A stretch of 64,000 nt of DNA from assembly GCF_032490495.1 (NCBI RefSeq), contig NZ_JAVYJB010000002.1:62001-126000 (forward strand), given 5' to 3'. Within the stretch, counting starts at the first letter, position 1, and the number at the start of each line of letters is the position of its first letter. The translations under genes were made by a program, and so were the position numbers. The stretch comes from Pilosibacter fragilis (GTDB taxonomy: Bacteria > Bacillota > Clostridia > Lachnospirales > Lachnospiraceae). Below, one piece after another: positions 7,860 to 15,211 of the stretch. The notes below the pieces were generated by a model. The model saw only the letters and a list, made by a program, of their open reading frames with translations, made no database searches and had not been told where the DNA came from.

Positions 7860-9476
7860 TTATGTTCCAAGATCCGGATCTTCTTCCACCGGTCCCTGGT
7901 AACATGGCTGATCCGGTTCAAAACTGTGACTGATGATCTCTGCCGCTTCCTGTTCAATCATTTCACGTTCATACGGTGTAATACGTCCATCATCATCCAG
8001 TTCCGAAACCGCCGGGACATCATCCGGAATGTTCACCCAATTATCCACAGTTTCCTGATCCCTGTTTTCCTGTATCGGTTCTGTTTCTGCACGCTGTGGT
8101 TCTGCGGCCGGCATCTCCGGCGCCGTTTGCTTCACCGCGGCATCAATCTGCGGTTCCGGTATTGGATGCTCTGCAGCTTGCTCCTGAACGGTTTTCTGAT
8201 TCTCAAGTTGCTGATTCATAACCTGGTTTAAATTTTCTCTTACAGAATAACGGATATCATGTTCAAGCTGCTTTTCCACAGCCTTATCGGCAGCTTCCAT
8301 AAAAGGTTGCAGACGATTTTCGCTGACCTGAAAACTGCTGTGGATGTTGTCGATCATTTTCTGGGCCTGTCTGGAAATCCGCTCAGACATTTCTGCGATG
8401 TTATCCTTGGTTACGGTCAGTGGGTGTTGATCTGACGGATAACGTTTGACGGTGATGGTATCTCCGGACCGTTCGTAAATCAGCGGAATGGAAAAATCAC
8501 GATTTCGCCGCATACCGCCTTTTTCAAACAGGGTATTCAGTGTTTCCTCGACCTGCTTTGGCGGAATGGATACCCCGGTGGGAATCCGGTTAAAGTTTTC
8601 GCCGATCAGCGGTTCTTTGACGATAGATCCGCCCTCTTTCTGTACATCCCTGGTTACCTGATTATATTCCGGATCCTTGATCTGATCATATACAACACCT
8701 GTATAATAGGTCACAGCCTTCCGGATTTCTCCCGCCAGCGCCTGTACGGATTTATCTGCTTTCGTTTCATCCGGAAGTTTCCACTGGCCACGTTCATCAA
8801 TCAGCACATTTAAAATTTTTCCGGTTGACATGGTTAACTGAGCCTGAATCCATTTTTTTTCCTCTGCATCTTTAAAATTGCCGATTGCAATTTTACCATG
8901 CTCCAGGCCAGTCTGTGTCTCAAGAAATTCGGTCAGGCCCTGCTTGTATACTTCCGATGCATGCTCTACCTGCATAGCAAACTGTGTTTTTTCGATGCTT
9001 TCATCCTTACGAAGATCCGGTTCAGCATTTTTCTCAGGGCCTTTTGCCACCTCTGCTTTGTCGGCGTCTTTCTCCGCATCTTTGGTCTGGTCCTTGTCTT
9101 CTTTCGAGAGCTGGGCAATTTTTTCCTTCAACACCTCAGTTTTAATTTCCTTCTTTGCCTCGTCTTTTTGCTTCTGTTTCTCCACTTCCATATTTCCAGC
9201 GTTGATACGCTTGCTGGTTTCCTGGCGGCCGAGAAAAACAGACAGAACGACCACTTTGGCGAGATTGGCCAGTTCTCCCAGCTTTTCTAAAAACCATCTC
9301 AAACCGCGGGCACCGATGTTCGGGTTTGTGATCTTGTTTAAAGCTTTTTCGGCCTCTGACGCAGACTGGATGTTGCGGTATTCCATTTCCGCTTCTTTCC
9401 GGTATGTGGCGCGATCAGCATCCGTTACATACTGTTTCGGCTGGCGTGCCCCACTGCGGGTATCCTTTTCTGGCAT
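7860..9476 (-). CDS. Unidentified 538-residue Lys/Glu-rich protein
   Basis: Start ATG 9476 is set by AAAGGAGGAAACTATC. Layout: a short N-terminal helix region; one hydrophobic stretch near residue 65 (ELANLAKVVVLSVFLG), possibly membrane-associated; a long highly charged Lys/Glu/Asp segment (about 90-160); a globular middle (QAQLTMSTGKILNVLIDERG, SIPLIYERSGDTITVKRYPS); then a Gln/Glu/Pro-rich tail ending with PAVSELDDDGRITPYER. I recognise no family. It is the first gene of a two-gene unit with its own CCATAATT box. Confidence 0.75.
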   Translation of the reverse strand: MPEKDTRSGARQPKQYVTDADRATYRKEAEMEYRNIQSASEAEKALNKITNPNIGARGLRWFLEKLGELANLAKVVVLSVFLGRQETSKRINAGNMEVEKQKQKDEAKKEIKTEVLKEKIAQLSKEDKDQTKDAEKDADKAEVAKGPEKNAEPDLRKDESIEKTQFAMQVEHASEVYKQGLTEFLETQTGLEHGKIAIGNFKDAEEKKWIQAQLTMSTGKILNVLIDERGQWKLPDETKADKSVQALAGEIRKAVTYYTGVVYDQIKDPEYNQVTRDVQKEGGSIVKEPLIGENFNRIPTGVSIPPKQVEETLNTLFEKGGMRRNRDFSIPLIYERSGDTITVKRYPSDQHPLTVTKDNIAEMSERISRQAQKMIDNIHSSFQVSENRLQPFMEAADKAVEKQLEHDIRYSVRENLNQVMNQQLENQKTVQEQAAEHPIPEPQIDAAVKQTAPEMPAAEPQRAETEPIQENRDQETVDNWVNIPDDVPAVSELDDDGRITPYEREMIEQEAAEIISHSFEPDQPCYQGPVEEDPDLGT

Positions 9477-9508
9477 GATAGTTTCCTCCTTTAAATTTAC
9501 TTTAGATG

Positions 9509-9516
9509 AATTATGG
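9509..9516 (-). promoter_or_regulatory. CCATAATT box of the 538-residue protein gene
   Basis: ATTCTCATGCCATAATT, 33 bases before the start codon and just after the terminator of the upstream unit; no clear -35. Confidence 0.55.
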
Positions 9517-9533
9517 CATGAGAATAGACAGGA

Positions 9534-9562
9534 AAAGAAAAAGACCCTCCGGTAACGAAGGG
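9534..9562 (-). terminator. Terminator of the AcrVA2-containing operon
   Basis: CCCTTCG TTAC CGGAGGG followed by TCTTTTTCTTTT on the minus strand; it ends the 12412-9587 operon. Confidence 0.85.
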
Positions 9563-9586
9563 CCCTGTGAACAACATTTGCATTGC

Positions 9587-9859
9587 CTAGTTTGTGATTA
9601 AAATTCTCCCATACCAGGCTTCTCCGAAGAGATGGAAAGTATGGTTTTTGTATTCCAAATGATGCCGCCAATCGCGCTGCCAGCCATTGAAATCAGTCAC
9701 ATCGCCGATATCAAAATCTTCCTCAAAATCTCCTGACACGACATGCTCTAATTGGATTTCCAATTTTTCCTTTTTGGGAGATGCAATCCATTTATCTAAA
9801 AAATCGCAGACTTTCTGTTTTGCATCTGTATTACGGTAATCAATCGTAATTTTACCCAT
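9587..9859 (-). CDS. Unidentified 90-residue acidic protein
   Basis: Start ATG 9859 after CAGGAGGTACATAAC. A compact soluble protein with a Lys-rich N-terminal helix (KVCDFLDKWIASPKKEK) and an acidic, Trp/His-rich C-terminal half (DFNGWQRDWRHHLEYKNHTF). No family recognised. It is the last gene of the operon that contains the AcrVA2-like gene. Small acidic proteins beside anti-CRISPR genes are often inhibitors too, but nothing in this sequence proves that. Confidence 0.7.
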   Translation of the reverse strand: MGKITIDYRNTDAKQKVCDFLDKWIASPKKEKLEIQLEHVVSGDFEEDFDIGDVTDFNGWQRDWRHHLEYKNHTFHLFGEAWYGRILITN

Positions 9860-9893
9860 TATGTTATGTACCTCCTGTTTTGCTTATTATATT

Positions 9894-10856
9894 TTAGTGA
9901 CCTTGTGGCACCCGGATCACCGTCGGCATTTCATCCCGGCACTTATTGCGATTACAGTTTACTTCGATCGGGGCCAGCCACAAGACTTTTGTCTCCTTCC
10001 GGCCTGGACCTATACGGTAAATGTGCCAATGTGCTTTGCGAATATGTGGTCGCGGAGATCGTCCGGTCCCGTGATGATTTTCCGATACTTCCGCCGCCGC
10101 ATTTCGATGTCGGACTTCATTTGCATAACGAATTCCAACATCCCATTTCCGGACAGCGGATGCTTTGATTTTTCTGGAAGGCCGGTAATATTGTTTCTGT
10201 TCTTCACTCTCCAGAATATCCGGTTTTGCAGATGAAATATATGCTGCCAAAAGCAGGATGTTTTTCAATACCTGCCTGACCTCCGGCGTTCCTGCATTTG
10301 CATCAATCAAATCTCCCAGCGTTTTGCTGCTATCTGTGTCATCAACGGCAAAAGAAATTCCTCCAAATAGGAGTTCCTTCGTCTCCGGGACCCCGGTTAA
10401 GATCACAAACCCAGCGAAGCCGGCGTCTTCCCCGTCATATTTTACGGTACCATATGTTAAAAAGACACCTTCTGCAAATGCATGCATGTCTTTTGATACG
10501 CCAGCTCCGGTAGATGGCCAGTGTAAATCTGACAGGTCAAAGTATACGGTACGAAACGGCATTTTGATGCTCCCAGCAGGAAATGACAAATCATCCATTG
10601 AAAAGAGATCATTTGCCAGTTCCGGTGTAATTTTATACGCCTGCTTGTACCTCGCCCAATCTGCTGCTACGAAAGCTGTTCTGGAAAACAGCAAGCGCTG
10701 CGTTTCCCGGATGCCGTATTTGCGTATATCCTTTACTTCGGCGTAATGGTTGTCGCAATCCGCCAGGTCTGAAAAATACGAAGCATCTGGAATTTCGGGA
10801 ATGCTTTTGATGAACTGAATTGGCGGATATTCCGCACTCTGTTTCTTTCGTTTCAT
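9894..10856 (-). CDS. AcrVA2-family protein (anti-Cas12a homologue)
   Basis: A 320-residue protein, start ATG 10856 after GCGGAGGTGCATT. The C-terminus carries the hallmark of the AcrVA2 family: RSPRPHIRKAHWHIYRIGPG followed by a KETKVLW strand and a P-[4]-N ending. As I recall Moraxella AcrVA2, the same region is RPHIRRGHWHGYWQG...KEFRVRW. A preceding RKWDVGIRYANEVRHR also matches the family helix, and the N-terminal half has the MPFRTVYFDLSD strand. AcrVA2 lowers Cas12a production by acting on its mRNA during translation. The homology is well supported by motif; anti-Cas12a activity here is inference. Confidence 0.7.
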   Translation of the reverse strand: MKRKKQSAEYPPIQFIKSIPEIPDASYFSDLADCDNHYAEVKDIRKYGIRETQRLLFSRTAFVAADWARYKQAYKITPELANDLFSMDDLSFPAGSIKMPFRTVYFDLSDLHWPSTGAGVSKDMHAFAEGVFLTYGTVKYDGEDAGFAGFVILTGVPETKELLFGGISFAVDDTDSSKTLGDLIDANAGTPEVRQVLKNILLLAAYISSAKPDILESEEQKQYYRPSRKIKASAVRKWDVGIRYANEVRHRNAAAEVSENHHGTGRSPRPHIRKAHWHIYRIGPGRKETKVLWLAPIEVNCNRNKCRDEMPTVIRVPQGH

Positions 10857-10877
10857 AATGCACCTCCGCTTTTGTTT

Positions 10878-11504
10878 TTATAGGGATATGATGCCATCCT
10901 CGGCAATGCTGAGATTGCGAAAGCACTCTGTGATTTCTGCACAACGATCCAGAACGGCTGCATATTTTTCATGATCAACATCATTTGCCAGCATATTCAC
11001 GGCGCTTGCAGCGTCATACAACATTTGGAACGCACGTTCCAATTTCGTATCATGACACCGCTGAATTTCCTGCTCCGCGTTCTTCGCCTGTTTCTGCGAA
11101 ATATCTACATCCATGCCGATTATCTTCTCAATGATTTCTTTTGCCTGGTTCCACGTCATGCGCGGTATACGGCTCATTAAGTTTTCCAGACAGCCGGAAT
11201 CCAGCTCAAATTGGCATTCCGCAAGAATGGCATCTGCCTCATCCGGTCCATACTGTTTTGTCAGTTCTTCCATGGAGTCATATCCATAGCAGTCCAGCAC
11301 AAATTTTTTATCCACTTCCGCCAAATACACAAAATCATGCGCTACGGCATAGATTTCCGGATCACGCTCCGAAATTTCTGTAATATCCTCCACTGCCTGA
11401 ACCTGATACAATTCGAAGACCCTGTCTTGACCCGTTTCCAGTTCTTGTGCTTCCCTGCGGTACTGCACGGAATCATCATCTGTTTTAATCCATTTTTTAT
11501 TCAT
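10878..11504 (-). CDS. Unidentified 208-residue acidic protein
   Basis: Start ATG 11504 after AAGGAGATTTTCAAAA. The protein is acidic and helical, with DLxYLAEVDKKF-type text (AVAHDFVYLAEVDKKFVLD), LTKQYGPDEADAILAE, SRIPRMTWNQAKEIIEK and a C-terminal helical bundle (HEKYAAVLDRCAEITEC). No signal peptide. I recognise no family. Its start overlaps the end of the preceding 59-codon frame by 8 bases, indicating coupled translation in the AcrVA2 operon. Confidence 0.75.
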   Translation of the reverse strand: MNKKWIKTDDDSVQYRREAQELETGQDRVFELYQVQAVEDITEISERDPEIYAVAHDFVYLAEVDKKFVLDCYGYDSMEELTKQYGPDEADAILAECQFELDSGCLENLMSRIPRMTWNQAKEIIEKIIGMDVDISQKQAKNAEQEIQRCHDTKLERAFQMLYDAASAVNMLANDVDHEKYAAVLDRCAEITECFRNLSIAEDGIISL

Positions 11505-11676
11505 TTTTGAAAATCTCCTTTCTTCCGTCCGGCGCTGTAATTTCTACAGTAGTCTTCTGCATGAACCAGCATTTTTCTGCAGCCCACACCATCTGGATGG
11601 TGGTGTTTTCATTGCCGGTTACCGTATAGCACCGTCCGTTTGCAAGATTTTTTATGATAAATGTTCTGCTCTCCAT
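11497..11676 (-). CDS. Small protein (59 residues)
   Basis: ATG at 11676, stop at 11499-11497. The protein starts MESRTFIIKNLANGRCYTVT and ends KKEIFKNE-like (GRKEIFKNE); it looks like a small beta-rich domain. Composition, good codons and an 8-base overlap with the next start suggest a real gene. Against it: the stop codon just before the ATG and no clear ribosome site within 12 bases. A frame shift relative to the ORF above it is also possible. Confidence 0.5.
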   Translation of the reverse strand: MESRTFIIKNLANGRCYTVTGNENTTIQMVWAAEKCWFMQKTTVEITAPDGRKEIFKNE

Positions 11677-11911
11677 TTATGTAAAACGGTGGACTTCCAT
11701 GGTATTTCCACAGGAGCACCGCCACCTCCTTCCTATTGGTTACTGACCCTTCAGCCATTTGATTTGCAGATGACGCATGGTGCATCATTGTCGCCACACT
11801 GATAGTGAAGCCATCTTTTATGACTGAAGCCACGAGCTTCCAGTATCCGGTCAAATTCCGTTCCTGGAAAGCTCTGTCATGAAATTTGCTGATTTTAATA
11901 TCCTCGTTCAA
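11609..11911 (-). other. Doubtful reading frames, possibly a degraded small gene
   Basis: One frame (TTG start at 11911, 100 codons) overlaps the previous gene's stop and ends inside the 59-residue gene. A second frame reads EFDRILEARGFSHKRWLHYQ then CGDNDAPCVICKSNG, which looks like a real Cys-rich, zinc-ribbon-like C-terminus but has no start codon. A strong AGGAGGTGGC precedes a GTG at about 11724. One or two indels probably broke a small gene here, or several tiny ORFs overlap. Confidence 0.35.
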
Positions 11912-12170
11912 TTAATGATTCTTCCGAGTCATCCGTGGCTGCAATTTCCACGTAGTTAATGCTGTTCTCTGTCGTTCCAAACTCTTTGCAAAGAGATGAA
12001 AACAGTTCTTCCAGCTCTTTCTTACCATCCTCGGCATCCAGAGATTGGGAAACATTTAACTGGGTTTCCTGACGTTCTCCGTCCTGATCGGTGTATCCGA
12101 TGTTGACGGCGGAATACTGCCGGATGTCCTGTCCAACGATAGCTTTGTCCAATAACGGTCTGATTCTCAT
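11895..12170 (-). CDS. Unidentified 91-residue protein
   Basis: Start ATG 12170 after AAGGAGGCAAAAT. A small acidic protein: basic N-terminus (MRIRPLLDKAIVGQDIRQYS), a polar middle (DQDGERQETQLNVSQSLDAE) and an acidic helix (EDGKKELEELFSSLCKEFG). No family recognised. Second gene of the AcrVA2-containing operon. Confidence 0.7.
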   Translation of the reverse strand: MRIRPLLDKAIVGQDIRQYSAVNIGYTDQDGERQETQLNVSQSLDAEDGKKELEELFSSLCKEFGTTENSINYVEIAATDDSEESLIERGY

Positions 12171-12181
12171 ATTTTGCCTCC

Positions 12182-12412
12182 TTAATTTTCCAGCAGAACA
12201 GGTTCTACGGGTTCTGCTTTGTAATTTTCACTGATTGCCGGTCCGTACAGCGATTCACGGATTTTCCTTTTTCCCCGGTGCCGGATGTTACTGATTGCTT
12301 TTTCCGGAGAAGATGCATAAGTATAACGCGTCTCAAGCGGGATTCTGGTTACATCCCCGCCGCAATAATGCAGCACTCGCTCACCTGTTACGCGGTATTT
12401 CTTCTTTTCCAT
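12182..12412 (-). CDS. Unidentified 76-residue basic protein
   Basis: Start ATG 12412 is chosen because AAAAGGAGGAACAAC precedes it; an in-frame ATG at 12433 overlaps that ribosome site. The protein begins MEKKKYRVTGERVLHYCGGD and has a basic middle (NIRHRGKRKIRE). Its short beta-hairpin-like start resembles small plasmid accessory proteins, but I recognise no family. First gene of the operon ending at 9587. Confidence 0.7.
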   Translation of the reverse strand: MEKKKYRVTGERVLHYCGGDVTRIPLETRYTYASSPEKAISNIRHRGKRKIRESLYGPAISENYKAEPVEPVLLEN

Positions 12413-12455
12413 GTTGTTCCTCCTTTTTCTCATGTGTCTTTTACAGTTTCAGAAA

Positions 12456-12463
12456 AATTATGG
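12456..12463 (-). promoter_or_regulatory. CCATAATT box of the AcrVA2-containing operon
   Basis: GCATCCACTTCCATAATT, 44 bases before the 76-residue gene. A TGCGGATA octamer (on the plus strand) overlaps the position where a -35 element would lie. Confidence 0.6.
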
Positions 12464-12476
12464 AAGTGGATGCATC

Positions 12477-12553
12477 TGCGGATAATGAAGGCGTTCTCTA
12501 TGTGTTTTGCGGATAAGCGTTTTCACAAAAAGTGGTGATTTTTGATATCCGCA
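12477..12553. promoter_or_regulatory. Three TGCGGATA octamers between divergent genes
   Basis: Copies at 12477-12484 and 12508-12515 (plus strand) and 12546-12553 (minus strand). They lie between the divergent CCATAATT boxes at 12456 and 12579, so one DNA-binding protein could control both the AcrVA2 operon and the transglutaminase-like gene. Confidence 0.5.
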
Positions 12554-12578
12554 GAAATGATGTTGCGGGATTTTTGTT

Positions 12579-12586
12579 CCATAATT
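12579..12586 (+). promoter_or_regulatory. CCATAATT box of the transglutaminase-like gene
   Basis: TTGTTCCATAATTATAATG, 44 bases before the ATG. TTGCGG lies 17 bases before the overlapping TATAAT, so an ordinary sigma-A promoter also fits. Confidence 0.6.
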
Positions 12587-12629
12587 ATAATGAAAGCAAT
12601 GATTGATTTTGGAAGAATGGAGGTCTTTT

Positions 12630-13517
12630 ATGATAAAGAGAAATTTCATGATGGCGGCATTGATTTTATGTATGGTTACGAATGCTTCCGTACCGATTTA
12701 TGCGTCTGGTGGTCCAGGTGTTGTGATTCAGGAAACCATAGAGAGTTATGCCCAGAGAAGAAACCCGGAGCAGTTATCCGCAGAACAGATCATGACGGAA
12801 CTGTATGCAAATGTAAATAATCCAATGATTCAGGACGGCGCAAAGACAGAGGCCATGCTCCTGACTGGCGAAAAACCGATTACTACCGATCAGTACGGAA
12901 TCCGGGTCGGAAAATACGATATTCCTACCTGGCCGAGCGCAGCTTCTCCTTTTGGCGATACCGCTCTCACACTTTCACTGGTTTATCCGCACAAAGACGG
13001 TTCCCAGGAATATGCTCTCTATGCTCCGGTCAGCGCAATTCCGGATACACAGAAAATGCAGGAAAACCGGTCAGCTTTAAATCTGCTTTACAATACAGCA
13101 TGGGGTTTAAAAGAAGCCACTTCGTCCATGAATGATCACGATAAGGCTATTGCGATTGCAGATTGGCTGCGTGCGAACATCAAATCAAAGGAAAACTCTC
13201 CGAAATCTCCTGTCAGTTGCCTGGCACTTGGCTATTCGGACTGCAGCGGATACAGCGGATTATTTGAAATTTTTGGTTCCTTCTGCGGGCTTGATACCAA
13301 GCAGGTGGCGGGACGCTTCCGTAATGACGATCATAGTTGGAATATGGTCAATATCAACGGAACCTGGCTGTATCTGGATGTGGGCTGGAATGAAAATCTG
13401 ATTGACCATGATACGTTATTGGCGCACGGATATCAGATCTCCATGATTTCCGGCGATAAAGCAGATATGCTTACGGCCGAAACCGTAAGACGGGCTGATA
13501 CAACAAAAACAAATTAG
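12630..13517 (+). CDS. Secreted transglutaminase-like protein
   Basis: A 295-residue protein, start ATG 12630 after GGAGGTCTTTT. A signal peptide (MIKRNFMMAALILCMVTNAS, cleavage near IYASG) directs export. The C-terminal half is a transglutaminase-like (papain-fold) domain with its triad visible: Cys in YSDCSGYSGLF, His in DDHSWNMVNI and Asp in LYLDVGWNEN. Such enzymes act as proteases or cross-linkers at the cell surface; the substrate is unknown. It is one of few plus-strand genes in the backbone and ends at a strong terminator. It probably modifies the envelope together with the nearby LPXTG proteins. Confidence 0.8.
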   Translation: MIKRNFMMAALILCMVTNASVPIYASGGPGVVIQETIESYAQRRNPEQLSAEQIMTELYANVNNPMIQDGAKTEAMLLTGEKPITTDQYGIRVGKYDIPTWPSAASPFGDTALTLSLVYPHKDGSQEYALYAPVSAIPDTQKMQENRSALNLLYNTAWGLKEATSSMNDHDKAIAIADWLRANIKSKENSPKSPVSCLALGYSDCSGYSGLFEIFGSFCGLDTKQVAGRFRNDDHSWNMVNINGTWLYLDVGWNENLIDHDTLLAHGYQISMISGDKADMLTAETVRRADTTKTN

Positions 13518-13530
13518 CGCACCAAAAAAA

Positions 13531-13554
13531 GCTCCCGCAAGGGAGCCTTTTTTT
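13531..13554. terminator. Bidirectional terminator between convergent genes
   Basis: GCTCCC GCAA GGGAGC, with T-rich sequence after it on the plus strand and AAAAAAA before it (T-run on the minus strand). It can end both the transglutaminase-like gene and the LPXTG gene. Confidence 0.9.
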
Positions 13555-13714
13555 GAAAGCACGCAATCATTCTCAGGTCAGCCTGTCGCATCTAATGTCG
13601 ATGCGGGATCTTCGCCTGATTGCATTTCCGGTTCTAGCATACCGCACACAGTGCGAGAACTCTGGAAATAACTATTTAGTTTTCAATGCCCATGATTAAG
13701 CTACGGGCAATGTG
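13555..13714. other. Non-coding spacer
   Basis: 160 bases between the bidirectional terminator and the LPXTG gene stop. I see only short, imperfect inverted repeats and no gene. Confidence 0.5.
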
Positions 13715-14767
13715 TTATTCGCGGAATACAGGATGTAGTTTCAGTAATCCTGGATCATCTGCGAACTGTTTTGCTGGTGTAGTTTTGAACGGTATCTCGG
13801 CTGTGTCCAGGGAAGCATCTGTAGGTTCGTATTTTGAGACTGCAGAGGCCTCCTTTTTGGAAACTTCCCATGTTGCTACGATGCAATCGTGTTTTGCCCT
13901 TTTAATGACACGATTGCTTTTTTTATCTTTCCGTCCTTTTTTGGCATTCATGACCAACATGGTCACGAGGCTTGCCGCGCTGGCAGCAAACACAACAAGC
14001 ATCAGATCTGCATTGGTGCTGTCGCCAGTCTTCGGCAAGCTTGACGTCGTCACAACTGGTACCGGTGCCGGGTCTTCCTGCCCTGTTGTGTTATATCCAA
14101 CATAAACAGGAATTGGCTCGATTTCGTCATCCGTATGCATGACTGGCTGTTCCACAACCACTACTGTTTTTGTAGTACGGTCGTGGTCATCATCGTCATG
14201 ATCGCGATGACGCTGCGGCTGCGGGGTTACCGGTTTTTCCGGCTGTGTCGGCTGCTCCGGTTCGGTCGGATTGATCGGCTGTTCCGGCTTCTCTTCCGGT
14301 TTTTCCGGTTCAGTCGGCTGCTCCGGTTTTTCCTCTGGTTTTTCCGGTTCAGTTGGCTGCTCCGGTTCTTTCTCGGACGGACCAAAGTCAATGATATCAT
14401 TGTCTTCAGCCACTTTATCGGTACTATCAAAAGTATCATTGGAACCGGCCTCTGCACCGGTATCAACTGCGTCTGTTACTTCCCTATCTGTGACTGCTCC
14501 ATTTTTATCGGAGTCGTCATTGGATTCAGAAGAATCAGATGCCTCTGCGTCTTCTGCTTTGCTGACGGATGTGCCAGCATCTGCGGAATTTACAGTCTCG
14601 CTGTCTTCTGCTTTTGCATCCGTATTGTCATTTGCGTCTGCGATATCTTCGCTTACGCTTTCAACTGAAGTGGATGCAGTGTCAACAGTTACATCCGCCA
14701 TAGCTGAAAAAGCCAGCATTGCGGACATTGCGATTGTTGTTAGTGCCAGAGCGATTCTTTTTTTCAT
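13715..14767 (-). CDS. LPXTG surface protein with long cytoplasmic tail
   Basis: A 350-residue protein, start ATG 14767 after AAAAGGAGAATACACT. Signal peptide (MKKRIALALTTIAMSAML...FSAMADV), then an acidic Ser/Asp-rich region (to about 125), a Pro/Glu repeat built of EKPEEKPEQPTEP units, a basic/His-Asp patch (RHRDHDDDDHD), the sortase signal LPKTG at 244 and a membrane segment (LMLVVFAASAASLVTML). Unusually, about 74 residues follow the membrane segment instead of a short basic tail. It is probably anchored to the wall, unless the tail prevents sorting. No adhesive domain is recognised. Confidence 0.8.
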   Translation of the reverse strand: MKKRIALALTTIAMSAMLAFSAMADVTVDTASTSVESVSEDIADANDNTDAKAEDSETVNSADAGTSVSKAEDAEASDSSESNDDSDKNGAVTDREVTDAVDTGAEAGSNDTFDSTDKVAEDNDIIDFGPSEKEPEQPTEPEKPEEKPEQPTEPEKPEEKPEQPINPTEPEQPTQPEKPVTPQPQRHRDHDDDDHDRTTKTVVVVEQPVMHTDDEIEPIPVYVGYNTTGQEDPAPVPVVTTSSLPKTGDSTNADLMLVVFAASAASLVTMLVMNAKKGRKDKKSNRVIKRAKHDCIVATWEVSKKEASAVSKYEPTDASLDTAEIPFKTTPAKQFADDPGLLKLHPVFRE

Positions 14768-14891
14768 AGTGTATTCTCCTTTTGTGCATAACGCAGACTA
14801 GAGCCTGCGCCGTCATTGTGTGTAAGAAAACCAAATAGCATAGAGTTGCGCGCTTTCAATTTCCTCTGATGCCTTATAATCTTCTTGCGAG

Positions 14892-14899
14892 AATTATGG
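14892..14899 (-). promoter_or_regulatory. CCATAATT box of the LPXTG gene
   Basis: ATATCCAAATCCATAATT, 125 bases before the start codon. The hairpin repeat at 14904 lies directly upstream. Confidence 0.55.
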
Positions 14900-14903
14900 A
14901 TTT

Positions 14904-14969
14904 GGATATGTTTCTATACGGACCCACGCATGAGGCAGGTCAATGAAAATTAACAATAATTTCGCCATA
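14904..14969. repeat. Dispersed hairpin repeat, copy 1
   Basis: About 90% identical to 43803-43868. Shared core: TTTCTATAC, a GACCC...GGGTC-type stem, and GAAAATTAACAATAATTTCGCCATA. In this copy the stem has two mismatches, so it is the decayed copy. Both copies lie directly upstream of a CCATAATT box before an envelope gene. Confidence 0.75.
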
Positions 14970-15211
14970 GTAAACTGCCTACCACTTGGGCTTACGCCTT
15001 GAAGTGGGGCTTCGGTTCCGGAGAACCTCTGTTTTCCCGCCTACGAGGAGTCCAGTTTACAGGATGACTGTGACCATCCAAACCTTACAGACAATGGGCG
15101 ATCCCCGACAGATTCATCCATAACGAAGTCCTTTCTCCATAACTAATGCAGGAACTATGAAAAAATCTCCGCGGAATTGGTTAGAAAACAAAAAAAATAG
15201 GACATGATTGT
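14970..15211 (-). ncRNA. Structured remnant resembling an IS605-type right end / omega RNA
   Basis: Read on the minus strand: GGAACCGAAGCCCCACTTC, then a nested hairpin (CCACTT-CAA-GGCGTAAGCC-CAAGTGG), then GGCAGTTTAC. Text of this type (GAAGCCCC...GGCGTAAGCC...GTGG) is typical, as I recall, of the 3' end of tnpB elements, where it forms the guide-RNA scaffold. No tnpB is present here, so it would be an orphan end, sitting exactly beside the hairpin repeat. GGATGACTGTGACCATCC is another small stem. The rest of the interval holds nothing I recognise. Confidence 0.4.

Noticed and set aside
8878..9555. 225-codon plus-strand frame
   Set aside because: Shadow of the Lys/Glu-rich 538-residue gene; Ser/Phe/Leu-rich composition is typical of antisense reading.
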